Below the pieces are notes generated by a model, which saw only the letters and a list, made by a program, of their open reading frames with translations, made no database searches and was not told the origin of the DNA. Positions 1-5,830 of a stretch of DNA of 6,145 bases are shown here, one piece after another (the first letter of the stretch is position 1; every line of letters starts with the position of its first letter). The DNA is taken from positions 1-6,145 of the forward strand of contig JAAYSB010000114.1 in assembly GCA_012518475.1 (NCBI GenBank), written 5' to 3'. The stretch is from Intrasporangiaceae bacterium. GTDB taxonomy: Bacteria > Actinomycetota > Actinomycetes > Actinomycetales > Dermatophilaceae. A program made the translations under genes and the position numbers.

Positions 1-101
1 CGGCGGCGGCCGCCGGCGCCGGGGGCTGCGAAGCCCTCGGCGCCGACGACCGCCTCGAGACCGACGAGGACGGGTCGCGCCACCTCAGATGGCAGCGACA
101 C
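1..101 (-). CDS. glnD: Probable GlnD, P-II uridylyl/adenylyltransferase, N-terminal fragment (cut by window edge)
   Basis: GlnD modifies and demodifies the T-loop tyrosine of P-II in response to nitrogen status; actinobacterial homologues act as adenylyltransferases. Only about 33 codons are visible, so no catalytic motif can be seen and the call rests mainly on position directly after amt and the P-II gene, where glnD is known in actinobacteria. The frame stays open from a GTG at 101-99 to the edge and reads VSLPSEVARPVLVGLEAVVG, followed by a segment ending GFAAPGAGGRR. I prefer the GTG at 101 because a GGGAGAA lies at 112-106, leaving six bases between GGAG and the start. A second in-frame GTG at 83-81 lacks such a site. 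The chosen start overlaps the P-II gene by 17 bases, consistent with translational coupling. It could instead be an unrelated reading frame. Confidence 0.55.
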   Translation of the reverse strand, partial: MSLPSEVARPVLVGLEAVVGAEGFAAPGAGGRR

Positions 102-423
102 CGTGTTCTCCCGTGCGGACCCGAGCCACATCCTCGACGGGCAGGACCCACACCTTTCCGTCGCCGATGCGGCCGGTACTGGCGGCCTTGACGATGACGT
201 CGACGACCGAGCGGGCGTCGAGGTCCTCGACGAGCACCTCGAGGCGAACCTTGGGCACGAAGTCGACGGTGTACTCAGCACCGCGGTAGACCTCGCTGTG
301 ACCGCGCTGGCGGCCGTAGCCGGACGCCTCGGTCTCGGTCATCCCGCTGATGCCGTAGGCCTCGAGGGCCTCCTTGACCTCGTCGAGCTGGTGCGGCTTG
401 ATGACGGCGGTGATGAGCTTCAT
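85..423 (-). CDS. glnK: P-II family nitrogen regulatory protein (GlnK/GlnB)
   Basis: Trimeric signal protein that binds ATP/ADP and 2-oxoglutarate and controls Amt and nitrogen assimilation in the cytosol. The 112-residue product has the exact family length. It starts MKLITAVIKP, carries the T-loop modification signature YRGAEY at 46-51 with the target Tyr51, keeps Gln39 (used in 2-oxoglutarate and Mg-ATP binding), and has the B-loop/C-terminal signature TGRIGDGKVWV at 83-93, including Lys90. All residues needed for a modifiable, effector-binding P-II are present. The ATG overlaps the amt stop codon as ATGA (423-420), so translation is probably coupled. A GGAG eight bases before the ATG provides a ribosome site within amt. 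Linkage to amt argues for the name glnK, although mycobacterial orthologues are called glnB. Confidence 0.97.
   Translation of the reverse strand: MKLITAVIKPHQLDEVKEALEAYGISGMTETEASGYGRQRGHSEVYRGAEYTVDFVPKVRLEVLVEDLDARSVVDVIVKAASTGRIGDGKVWVLPVEDVARVRTGEHGVAAI
106..112 (-). promoter_or_regulatory. Shine-Dalgarno site for the putative glnD start
   Basis: GGGAGAA on the minus strand lies inside the last codons of the P-II gene, six bases (AACACG) before the in-frame GTG at 101-99. It is the reason for choosing that GTG over the later GTG at 83-81. Confidence 0.5.
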
Positions 424-1796
424 GACCGGGTCTCCCTCGTGTCGGTGGTGTCGATATCAGTGGTGGTGCCCTCCGAGCGCGCGGGGCCCTCGGCGCCCGG
501 CAGTGCCTCCCGGGAGGCGACTCCGACCGATGCGAGTCGGCCGCTGCCACCGGTGAAGTCGTAGCCGGACTCGGCGTGGACGCCCTGGTCGATGCCCATG
601 ACCTCGACGTCGCTGTCGATCCGCCAGCCCATGGTGGCCTTGAGGATGAGAGCGATGACGGCGGTGACGACCGCGGAGAACACGACCGCGACGAGGGCGA
701 TGATGATCTGCACCCAGAGCTGGTTCAGACCGCCACCGTAGAACAGGCCGCTGCCGGTGGCGAGGAAGCCGAGGGCGACGGTGCCCCAGAGACCGGCGAC
801 GAGGTGGACACCGACGACGTCGAGCGAGTCGTCATAGCCGAAGCGGTACTTGAGTCCGACCGCCATCGCGGACAGCGCACCGGCGATGATGCCGAGCGGG
901 ATCGCCCCGAGCGGGGAGACGTCACCGGCGGCCGGCGTGATGGCGACCAGACCGGCAACGATTCCGGACGCGGCACCGAGCGAGGTCGCGTGGCCGTCAC
1001 GCAGCCGCTCCACGAGGAGCCAGCCGAGCATCGCGGCGGCGGTGGCGGTCGTCGTGTTGACCCAGGCCAGACCGGCGCCGCCGTCGGCTGCATACGCGCT
1101 GCCGGCGTTGAAGCCGAACCAGCCGAACCAGAGCAGACCGGCACCGGTCATGACGAGCGGGAGGTTGTGCGGACGCATCGGGCTCTTGCCGAAGCCCTTG
1201 CGGACGCCGAGGATGAGCGCGAGAACCAGAGCTGCTACACCGGCGTTGATGTGGACGACGGTGCCACCGGCGAAGTCGATCGGCTCGGCGATGGACGCGA
1301 ACGGGCCGTCACCGCTGAGCAGGCCGCCACCCCAGACCATGTGTGCCATGGGGAAGTAGGCGAAGGTCGCCCAGAGGCCGGCGAAGACGAGCCAGGTGCC
1401 GAAGCGTGCCCGGTCGGCGATCGCACCGCTGATGAGGGCGACGGTGATGATCGCGAAGGTGACCTGGAAGCCCACGTCGACGACGGTCGGCAGGCCGTCG
1501 GAGAGGATGTACTCCCCTGCGCTGTCGGTGATCGTGTCGGCGAGGCCGAAGTGGGTGAAGGGGTTGCCGAAGATGCCCATGACGCTCTCGCTGCTGTAGG
1601 ACATCGACCAGCCCCAGAGAACATAGATCACGCCGATGACGCCCATGGCGCCGTAGGACATCATCATCATGTTGAGGACGGACTTGCTGCGGGTCATCCC
1701 GCCGTAGAAGAGCGCCAGGGCCGGGGTCATCAACAGCACGAGCGAGGCACTGATGAGGATCCAGGCGGTGGTGCCCGTATCAATCGCGTTTTCCAT
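420..1796 (-). CDS. amt: Ammonium transporter Amt
   Basis: Integral membrane ammonium channel of the Amt/MEP/Rh family. From MENAIDTGTTAW the product is 458 residues with about eleven hydrophobic helices between residues 10 and 386. Landmarks are the N-terminal FYGGM motif (30-34), Phe110 and Trp155 lining the vestibule, the signature DFAGGTVVHINAG (174-186) with Asp174 and the first pore histidine His182, and the second pore histidine His331 in GVHLVAGLWGT. The cytosolic tail begins with the conserved GIDQGVHAESGYDF block (401-414), then runs on for about 44 poorly conserved residues rich in Thr, Asp and Glu. A start at 1841 would add MTCDDVQHRRRKVIR, which does not look like an Amt N terminus. 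The start at 1796 matches the family but has only a distant GGAAAG upstream. It probably heads an operon with the P-II gene and glnD. Confidence 0.96.
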   Translation of the reverse strand: MENAIDTGTTAWILISASLVLLMTPALALFYGGMTRSKSVLNMMMMSYGAMGVIGVIYVLWGWSMSYSSESVMGIFGNPFTHFGLADTITDSAGEYILSDGLPTVVDVGFQVTFAIITVALISGAIADRARFGTWLVFAGLWATFAYFPMAHMVWGGGLLSGDGPFASIAEPIDFAGGTVVHINAGVAALVLALILGVRKGFGKSPMRPHNLPLVMTGAGLLWFGWFGFNAGSAYAADGGAGLAWVNTTTATAAAMLGWLLVERLRDGHATSLGAASGIVAGLVAITPAAGDVSPLGAIPLGIIAGALSAMAVGLKYRFGYDDSLDVVGVHLVAGLWGTVALGFLATGSGLFYGGGLNQLWVQIIIALVAVVFSAVVTAVIALILKATMGWRIDSDVEVMGIDQGVHAESGYDFTGGSGRLASVGVASREALPGAEGPARSEGTTTDIDTTDTRETRS

Positions 1797-1846
1797 GCGG
1801 ATGACTTTCCGCCGCCGATGTTGCACGTCGTCGCACGTCATGTGAC

Positions 1847-1862
1847 ATCCGTGTTAACGGAT
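1847..1862. promoter_or_regulatory. Palindrome upstream of amt, candidate operator
   Basis: ATCCGT-GTTA-ACGGAT is a perfect 6-4-6 inverted repeat centred about 58 bases before the amt start, in the divergent region shared with the DCC gene. It lies between two GTGAC pentamers (1842-1846 and 1873-1877), each followed after six bases by GTT. The half-sites only partly resemble the actinobacterial GlnR box (GTNAC, six bases, GAAAC), so no specific regulator can be named. The position fits nitrogen control of amt. Confidence 0.35.
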
Positions 1863-1906
1863 CGGCGTTCCTGTGACGTTGTTGTTGCAGGAGACCGCGG
1901 GTCCCG

Positions 1907-1912
1907 GATAGT
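1907..1912 (+). promoter_or_regulatory. Candidate -10 element for the DCC gene (leaderless)
   Basis: GATAGT matches TATAAT at four of six positions, including the key second A and final T. It ends exactly six bases before the ATG at 1919, placing the expected transcription start at or next to the start codon. No good Shine-Dalgarno lies at normal distance. A weak TTGCAG 16 bases upstream (1885-1890) could be a poor -35. Confidence 0.4.
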
Positions 1913-1918
1913 GGGACG

Positions 1919-2368
1919 ATGACGGGTATGCAGCCCGCACCGTTCGCCGACTCCGTCACCGGGCGCGCTCCGGTCCTCATCTATGACGGTGACTGCGGCA
2001 TCTGCACCAGGCTGGCCGCCCTGGTCACCTCCCGGCTGCGCCGGCGCGAGAGCGACTTCGCCGTCGCCGCCTGGCAGGACATCGACGGCGACAGCCCAGG
2101 CCTGGCGGCGTACGGCCTGACCTGGGAGGACTGCGACGCGGCCGCCCAGTGGGTAGCCGCGGACGGGACCGTGTCCGCCGGTCAGGACGCCGTCGCCCGG
2201 GCCCTGCTCGCGGCCAGGCTCCCGCTGCGCCCGCTCGGCGCGCTCATGCTGCTCCCGGGGGTCAACACGCTCGCGGGCGTCGTCTACCGGTGGGTGGCGG
2301 CCAACCGCAGCCGGCTGCCGGGCGGGACACCGGCCTGCTCACTGCCCGCTGATCAGCGCCCGCACTGA
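1919..2368 (+). CDS. DCC-family (DUF393) thiol-disulfide oxidoreductase-like protein
   Basis: The 149-residue product carries the family-defining block VLIYDGDCGIC at 19-29, with Asp23, Asp25 and the Cys26-x-x-Cys29 pair from which DCC proteins take their name. Later blocks also fit the family: WVAADGTVSAGQDAVARALL in the middle, LMLLPGVNTLAGVVYRWVAANRSRLPG toward the end, and a third cysteine, Cys140. No signal peptide is visible, so the protein is probably cytosolic or membrane-associated. The redox role is inferred from the CxxC and fold relation; no substrate is known to me. The ATG at 1919 has a -10-like hexamer six bases upstream, suggesting a leaderless mRNA; the ATG at 1928 is the alternative, with GGGA 11 bases upstream. 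The gene lies alone on the plus strand between amt and ftsY. Its stop codon is inside a strong inverted repeat. Confidence 0.9.
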   Translation: MTGMQPAPFADSVTGRAPVLIYDGDCGICTRLAALVTSRLRRRESDFAVAAWQDIDGDSPGLAAYGLTWEDCDAAAQWVAADGTVSAGQDAVARALLAARLPLRPLGALMLLPGVNTLAGVVYRWVAANRSRLPGGTPACSLPADQRPH

Positions 2369-2372
2369 GCAG
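2335..2372. terminator. Long imperfect hairpin across the DCC stop codon, candidate bidirectional terminator
   Basis: Outer arms CTGCTCA (2335-2341) and TGAGCAG (2366-2372) pair perfectly, TGC (2343-2345) pairs with GCA (2362-2364), and the core CGCTGATCAGCG (2347-2358) is a perfect 12-bp palindrome. In RNA this gives roughly 14 pairs around a GATC loop, with a C-C mismatch and a small internal loop. The TGA stop (2366-2368) begins the right outer arm. No T-run follows, so this would be a U-tract-less terminator of the kind proposed in high-GC bacteria, serving the convergent DCC and ftsY genes. Confidence 0.5.
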
Positions 2373-2397
2373 CGCACCCAGCGATTTCCCCCAATGG

Positions 2398-2434
2398 GAC
2401 CGAAACGGCGAACGGTCACGCCCAGGTGGGGGCG
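2398..2434. terminator. Two short hairpins between convergent DCC and ftsY
   Basis: GACCG (2398-2402) pairs with CGGTC (2413-2417) around ten bases, and CGCCC (2419-2423) pairs with GGGCG (2430-2434) around six. The second starts four bases after the ftsY stop codon in the minus direction. Both are short and lack a T-run, so they are weak candidates supporting the stronger hairpin at 2335-2372. Confidence 0.25.
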
Positions 2435-2438
2435 GTGG

Positions 2439-3626
2439 TCAGGCGAGGATTGCGTCGACGAAGGCCTCCGGGTCGAACGGCGCCAGGTCGTCCGGACCCT
2501 CGCCGAGTCCGACGAGCTTGACCGGCACGCCGAGCTTGCGCTGGACGGCGACGACGATGCCGCCCTTGGCCGTGCCGTCGAGCTTGGTGAGGACGATGCC
2601 GGTGATCCCGACGACGTCGGCGAACACCTCGGCCTGCCGCATACCGTTCTGGCCGGTCGTGGCGTCGAGGACGAGCAGCACCTCATCGACCGGCGACTGC
2701 TTCTCGATGACTCGCTTGACCTTGCCGAGCTCGTCCATGAGGCCGACCTTGTTGTGCAGCCGGCCCGCAGTGTCGACGATGACGACGTCGGCCTCCATCT
2801 CGACACCGGCCTTGACGGCGTCGAAGGCGACAGCGGCAGGGTCCGCCCCCTCCTTGTCTGAGCGCACCGTCGGCACACCCACGCGGGCGCCCCAGGTCTC
2901 GAGCTGGTCGGCCGCAGCGGCGCGGAAGGTGTCGGCAGCACCGAGGATGACGTCCTTGTCCTCGGCGACCATGACGCGGGCGAGCTTGCCTACGGTCGTC
3001 GTCTTGCCGGTGCCGTTGACGCCGACGACCATGATCACAGCCGGGCGCAGGTCCACGCGGCTGCTCGCGATGCTCCGGTCCATCGAGGGATCGACGAGCG
3101 CGAGCAGCTCGGTGCGCAGGATGCTCCGGGCCTGGTCCTCACTCGTGACGCCGTCGACGGCGACCTGGGTGCGCAGGCGGTCGACGAGCTCGGTCGTCGC
3201 CTCGACGCCGAGGTCCGCCTGGAGGAGGGTGTCCTCGACGTCCTCCCAGGCCTCTTCGTCGAGTCCCCCGCGCGACAGCAGGGCGAGCAGGCCACGACCG
3301 ATCGCGGTGTTCGAACGCGCCAGGCGGGCGCGGAGTCGCTGGAGCCGGCCGGCCGGGGCCTCGGGGCGCTCGATCGTCGGGGTCGGGGGGATGTCCTCGA
3401 GAACCGTGTCGTCCTCGACGACGACATCATCGACCGCGGTGTCGGTTCGGTCCTCGACCCGTGGCGGCAGGGTGTCGACGTCGGCCTCGTCGGTGGGCGC
3501 GGGCCTCGGGCCCGGGCGCTCGACGGTCCTGGTGTCCTCGACCCGCCCGCGTGGGCGGAGGAAGGCGAGGAGCACCCCGCCGAGGACGACGAGCAGTCCG
3601 ACTGCGATAGCGACGTATTCCCACAT
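2439..3626 (-). CDS. ftsY: Signal recognition particle receptor FtsY
   Basis: SRP GTPase that docks Ffh-ribosome complexes at the inner face of the membrane for co-translational insertion. The 395-residue product has a hydrophobic N-terminal segment at about 4-23, an acidic and proline-rich linker to about 90, the N domain at about 90-195 and the G domain after it. GTPase motifs are complete: G1 GVNGTGKTTT (202-211), DTFRAAAADQL (232-242), G3 DTAGRL (285-290) and G4 TKLD (347-350), followed by the C-terminal block GVPVKLVGLGEGPDDLAPFD. I chose the ATG at 3626 because MWEYVAIAVG matches the MWE start of mycobacterial FtsY. A GGAG lies 12 bases upstream, a little far. The ATG at 3644 would add MERVNF and a GTG at 3635 is also in frame. 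An N-terminal membrane segment is usual in actinobacterial FtsY. Confidence 0.97.
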   Translation of the reverse strand: MWEYVAIAVGLLVVLGGVLLAFLRPRGRVEDTRTVERPGPRPAPTDEADVDTLPPRVEDRTDTAVDDVVVEDDTVLEDIPPTPTIERPEAPAGRLQRLRARLARSNTAIGRGLLALLSRGGLDEEAWEDVEDTLLQADLGVEATTELVDRLRTQVAVDGVTSEDQARSILRTELLALVDPSMDRSIASSRVDLRPAVIMVVGVNGTGKTTTVGKLARVMVAEDKDVILGAADTFRAAAADQLETWGARVGVPTVRSDKEGADPAAVAFDAVKAGVEMEADVVIVDTAGRLHNKVGLMDELGKVKRVIEKQSPVDEVLLVLDATTGQNGMRQAEVFADVVGITGIVLTKLDGTAKGGIVVAVQRKLGVPVKLVGLGEGPDDLAPFDPEAFVDAILA

Positions 3627-3697
3627 GAAGTTCACGCGCTCCATCCTCGCAGCCGTGCCTCAGACAGCCAAAACCCTCAGCCCGCGCTCCCTGCCAG

Positions 3698-3733
3698 CCC
3701 TCCATAACCTCGCAATTGCGAGGTTATGGAGGG
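3698..3733. repeat. Perfect 36-bp palindrome between the M13 peptidase and ftsY genes
   Basis: The arm CCCTCCATAACCTCGCAA (3698-3715) is followed without spacer by its exact reverse complement (3716-3733), giving 36 bases with no mismatch, centred on CAATTG. The arm is about 56% G+C, clearly lower than the surrounding DNA. It lies 30 bases after the M13 stop codon in the minus direction and 71 bases before the ftsY start. It could be a terminator for the peptidase transcript (no T-run directly follows; a TTTT occurs about 20 bases later), a dispersed extragenic palindrome, or an operator for ftsY. The rest of the gap 3627-3763 shows no gene. Confidence 0.9.
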
Positions 3734-3763
3734 GAAGGTACCTGGGTGAGCAGGCAGGAACCG

Positions 3764-5731
3764 TCAGAAGACGTTGACCCGCTCGGCCGGCGCAAGCCAC
3801 ATCCCGTCGCCCTCCTGGGTCTCGAAGGCCTCGTGGAAGGCGTCGATGTTGCGGGCGGCGTTGGCTCGCTGGTCGCTCGGGCTGTGCGGGTCGATCGCGA
3901 GCAGTCGCTTGGCCTCGGCCTCGCGGGCCATGCCGCACCACACCTGTGCCCAGGACATGAAGAACCGCTGCTCGCCGGTCAGCCCGTCGACCACGGGCGG
4001 GGTGAGACCCTCGTCCGCCCCTGAGGCGATCCGATACGCGGCGAGTCCGATGCCGAGGCCGCCGAGGTCGCCGATGTTCTCCCCGACCGTGAGGGCACCG
4101 TTGATCCGCTCGCCCGGGGCGTTGCGGGGCTCGAGCTCGTTGAACTGCTCGATGAGGGCGCCGGTGAGCTGCTCGAAGCGGCCCCGATCGTCCTCGGTCC
4201 ACCAGTTCCGGAGGTTCCCCTCACCGTCGAACTGGGAACCGGAGTCGTCGAAGCCGTGCCCGATCTCGTGACCGATGACGGCGCCGATACCGCCGTAGTT
4301 GACCGCGTCGTCGGCGTCGACGGAGAAGAAGGGCGGCTGGAGGATCGCCGCCGGGAAGACGATCTCGTTCATCCCCGGGTTGTAGTACGCGTTGACCGTC
4401 TGCGGCGTCATGAACCACTCGCCGCGATCGACCGGCGCGCCGAGCTTGGCGAAGTTGCGCTCGGTCTCGAAGGCCTCGGCCCGGCGGACGTTGCCCATGA
4501 GGTCGGCTGCGTCGATCTCCAGGGAGGAGTAGTCCCGCCACTGGTCCGGGTAGCCGACCTTGGGGGTGAACGACTCGAGCTTGGCCAGTGCCGCCTCGCG
4601 GGTCTCCTCCCCCATCCACGCCAGGTTGCGGAACGAGCGACGGAACGCCTCGACCAGGTTGGCGACGAGGTCGTCCATGGCCTCCTTGGCCTGCGGGGGG
4701 AAGTGGCGCGCCACATACAGCTCGCCGACGGCCTCCCCGACCGCGCCCTCGACCAGGGCGACGCCGCGCTTCCAGCGCTCGCGGTTCTCCGGCACCCCCG
4801 AGAGAGTGCGGCCGTAGAAGTCGAAGTTCTCCGCGACGATGTCGGCCGTCAGATAGGGAGCCCGGGCACGTAGCACCCGCCAGAGGAGCCACTCGCGCCA
4901 CGTCTGGATCGGAACCGCTGCGACGGCCTCCGCGGCAGCGGTGAGATAGGACGGCTGGCGCACGACGACCGCCGCGAGGAGTCGCTCCGGAGCCTGTGCA
5001 CCGGTGAGATAGGCGCCCCAGTCCAGGCCCGGGGTGAGCTCGGCCAGACCGGCAGCGTCGACGAGGGTGTATGTCTTGACCGGGTCGCGATTGGTCACCG
5101 TGTCCCAGTGGTGGGCGGCGAGCCGCTCTTCGAGTGCATAGATTCGCCCGGCCACCTCGGCCGGCTCAGCGACGCCGGCCAGGGTGAGGATCCGCTCCAG
5201 GTGGCCCCGGTAGGCGTCGCGCACCTCCGCGTAGCGCTCCTCCCGGTAGTACGCCTCGTCCGGCAGTCCGAGACCGGACTGCTCGAGGTAGGTGACATAG
5301 CGGGTGGCGTCGCGGCGGTCGTTGTTGATGTAGGGCGCCACCAGGCCCATGACACCCTCGCGGGCGAAGGCACCGAGAGCGGCCATGAGCTGCGCCGGCG
5401 TCTCGATCCCGTCGATCCGCGCGCGCTCCGGGTCGAGCGGGGTCATGCCCAGGGTCTCGATCCGGTCCTCGTCCATGAAGGAGGCGAAGAGGTCGCCGAC
5501 CTTGGCCGCGCTCGTCCCCGGCGCGGGGGATCCTGCGGCCACCTCCTCGATGATCGTGCGCACTCGGGCCTCGGCGGCCTCACGGAGCATGTCGAAGGAG
5601 CCGTAGCGACCCCGGTCGGCGGGGATCTCGTTCTCGGCGATCCAGCGTCCGTTGGCGTGGGCGAAGAGGTCGTCCTGGGGGCGGACGTCGGGGTCGATGT
5701 GGTCGAGGTTGAGGCCGGAGGTAGACGTCAT
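3764..5731 (-). CDS. M13 family (neprilysin-like) zinc metallopeptidase
   Basis: Zinc endopeptidase of the PepO/Zmp1/neprilysin family; substrate unknown. The 655-residue product has the usual bacterial M13 length and two-part layout, with a helical N-terminal domain (about 12-390) and a catalytic domain (about 440-652). The zinc site is HEIGH at 488-492 (His488, Glu489, His492), with the third ligand Glu551 and supporting Asp555 in GENIGDLGGL. The substrate-binding NAYYNP motif lies at 447-452, and His616 and Arg622 in DPHSPSDQR match the conserved transition-state histidine and C-terminal-side arginine. The protein starts MTSTSGLNLD with no signal peptide or membrane anchor, so it is probably cytosolic or exported by an unusual route, as for mycobacterial Zmp1. 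It ends in ERVNVF, with Phe where many homologues have Trp. The ATG has no convincing Shine-Dalgarno but a -10-like hexamer six bases upstream. It stands alone, not in an operon. Confidence 0.96.
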   Translation of the reverse strand: MTSTSGLNLDHIDPDVRPQDDLFAHANGRWIAENEIPADRGRYGSFDMLREAAEARVRTIIEEVAAGSPAPGTSAAKVGDLFASFMDEDRIETLGMTPLDPERARIDGIETPAQLMAALGAFAREGVMGLVAPYINNDRRDATRYVTYLEQSGLGLPDEAYYREERYAEVRDAYRGHLERILTLAGVAEPAEVAGRIYALEERLAAHHWDTVTNRDPVKTYTLVDAAGLAELTPGLDWGAYLTGAQAPERLLAAVVVRQPSYLTAAAEAVAAVPIQTWREWLLWRVLRARAPYLTADIVAENFDFYGRTLSGVPENRERWKRGVALVEGAVGEAVGELYVARHFPPQAKEAMDDLVANLVEAFRRSFRNLAWMGEETREAALAKLESFTPKVGYPDQWRDYSSLEIDAADLMGNVRRAEAFETERNFAKLGAPVDRGEWFMTPQTVNAYYNPGMNEIVFPAAILQPPFFSVDADDAVNYGGIGAVIGHEIGHGFDDSGSQFDGEGNLRNWWTEDDRGRFEQLTGALIEQFNELEPRNAPGERINGALTVGENIGDLGGLGIGLAAYRIASGADEGLTPPVVDGLTGEQRFFMSWAQVWCGMAREAEAKRLLAIDPHSPSDQRANAARNIDAFHEAFETQEGDGMWLAPAERVNVF

Positions 5732-5737
5732 TGGTCC

Positions 5738-5743
5738 AGCCTA
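5738..5743 (-). promoter_or_regulatory. Candidate -10 element for the M13 peptidase (leaderless)
   Basis: TAGGCT on the minus strand fits the TANNNT pattern of actinobacterial -10 elements. It ends six bases (GGACCA) before the ATG at 5731, the same spacing as in front of the DCC gene. No clear -35 is visible and no proper Shine-Dalgarno precedes the ATG. Confidence 0.4.
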
Positions 5744-5782
5744 TGCACTCATGTCACCGACGCGGAGGCAGGGCGAAGCGCA

Positions 5783-5805
5783 GCCGACCTCTCCCCCGAG
5801 GCGGC
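5783..5805. terminator. GC-rich hairpin after the small membrane-protein ORF
   Basis: On the plus strand GCCG (5783-5786) and CCTC (5788-5791) pair with GAGG (5798-5801) and CGGC (5802-5805), an eight-pair stem with one bulged base around a six-base loop. In the minus direction it begins 25 bases after the stop codon at 5831 and ends before the putative peptidase promoter. That is the right place for a terminator. No T-run follows. Confidence 0.35.
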
Positions 5806-5830
5806 AGCGACGATGAGTGTCAGAAGAGGG

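Noticed and set aside
1797..1841. Fifteen-residue N-terminal extension of Amt from the ATG at 1841
   Set aside because: MTCDDVQHRRRKVIR is hydrophilic and unlike Amt N termini, while MENAIDTGTTAWILISAS fits the family.
1842..1877. A canonical GlnR box upstream of amt
   Set aside because: GTGAC half-sites with six-base spacing occur, but the partner half-sites read GTTAA and GTTGC rather than GAAAC, and the 31-base period does not match the 22-base GlnR arrangement. Only a generic candidate operator is claimed.
1893..1903. Short GACC...GGTC inverted repeat upstream of the DCC gene
   Set aside because: Four-base arms around three bases are expected by chance in DNA this rich in G and C.
576..1922. 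448-codon open frame on the plus strand, antisense to amt
   Set aside because: The translation is a low-complexity, Asp/Glu/Gly/His-rich string, typical of an antisense frame in high-GC DNA. The opposite strand encodes an unmistakable Amt.
2518..3777. 419-codon plus-strand frame antisense to ftsY
   Set aside because: It is Ser/Arg/Thr-rich low complexity with no motifs, and every codon lies opposite a clear FtsY with complete GTPase motifs.
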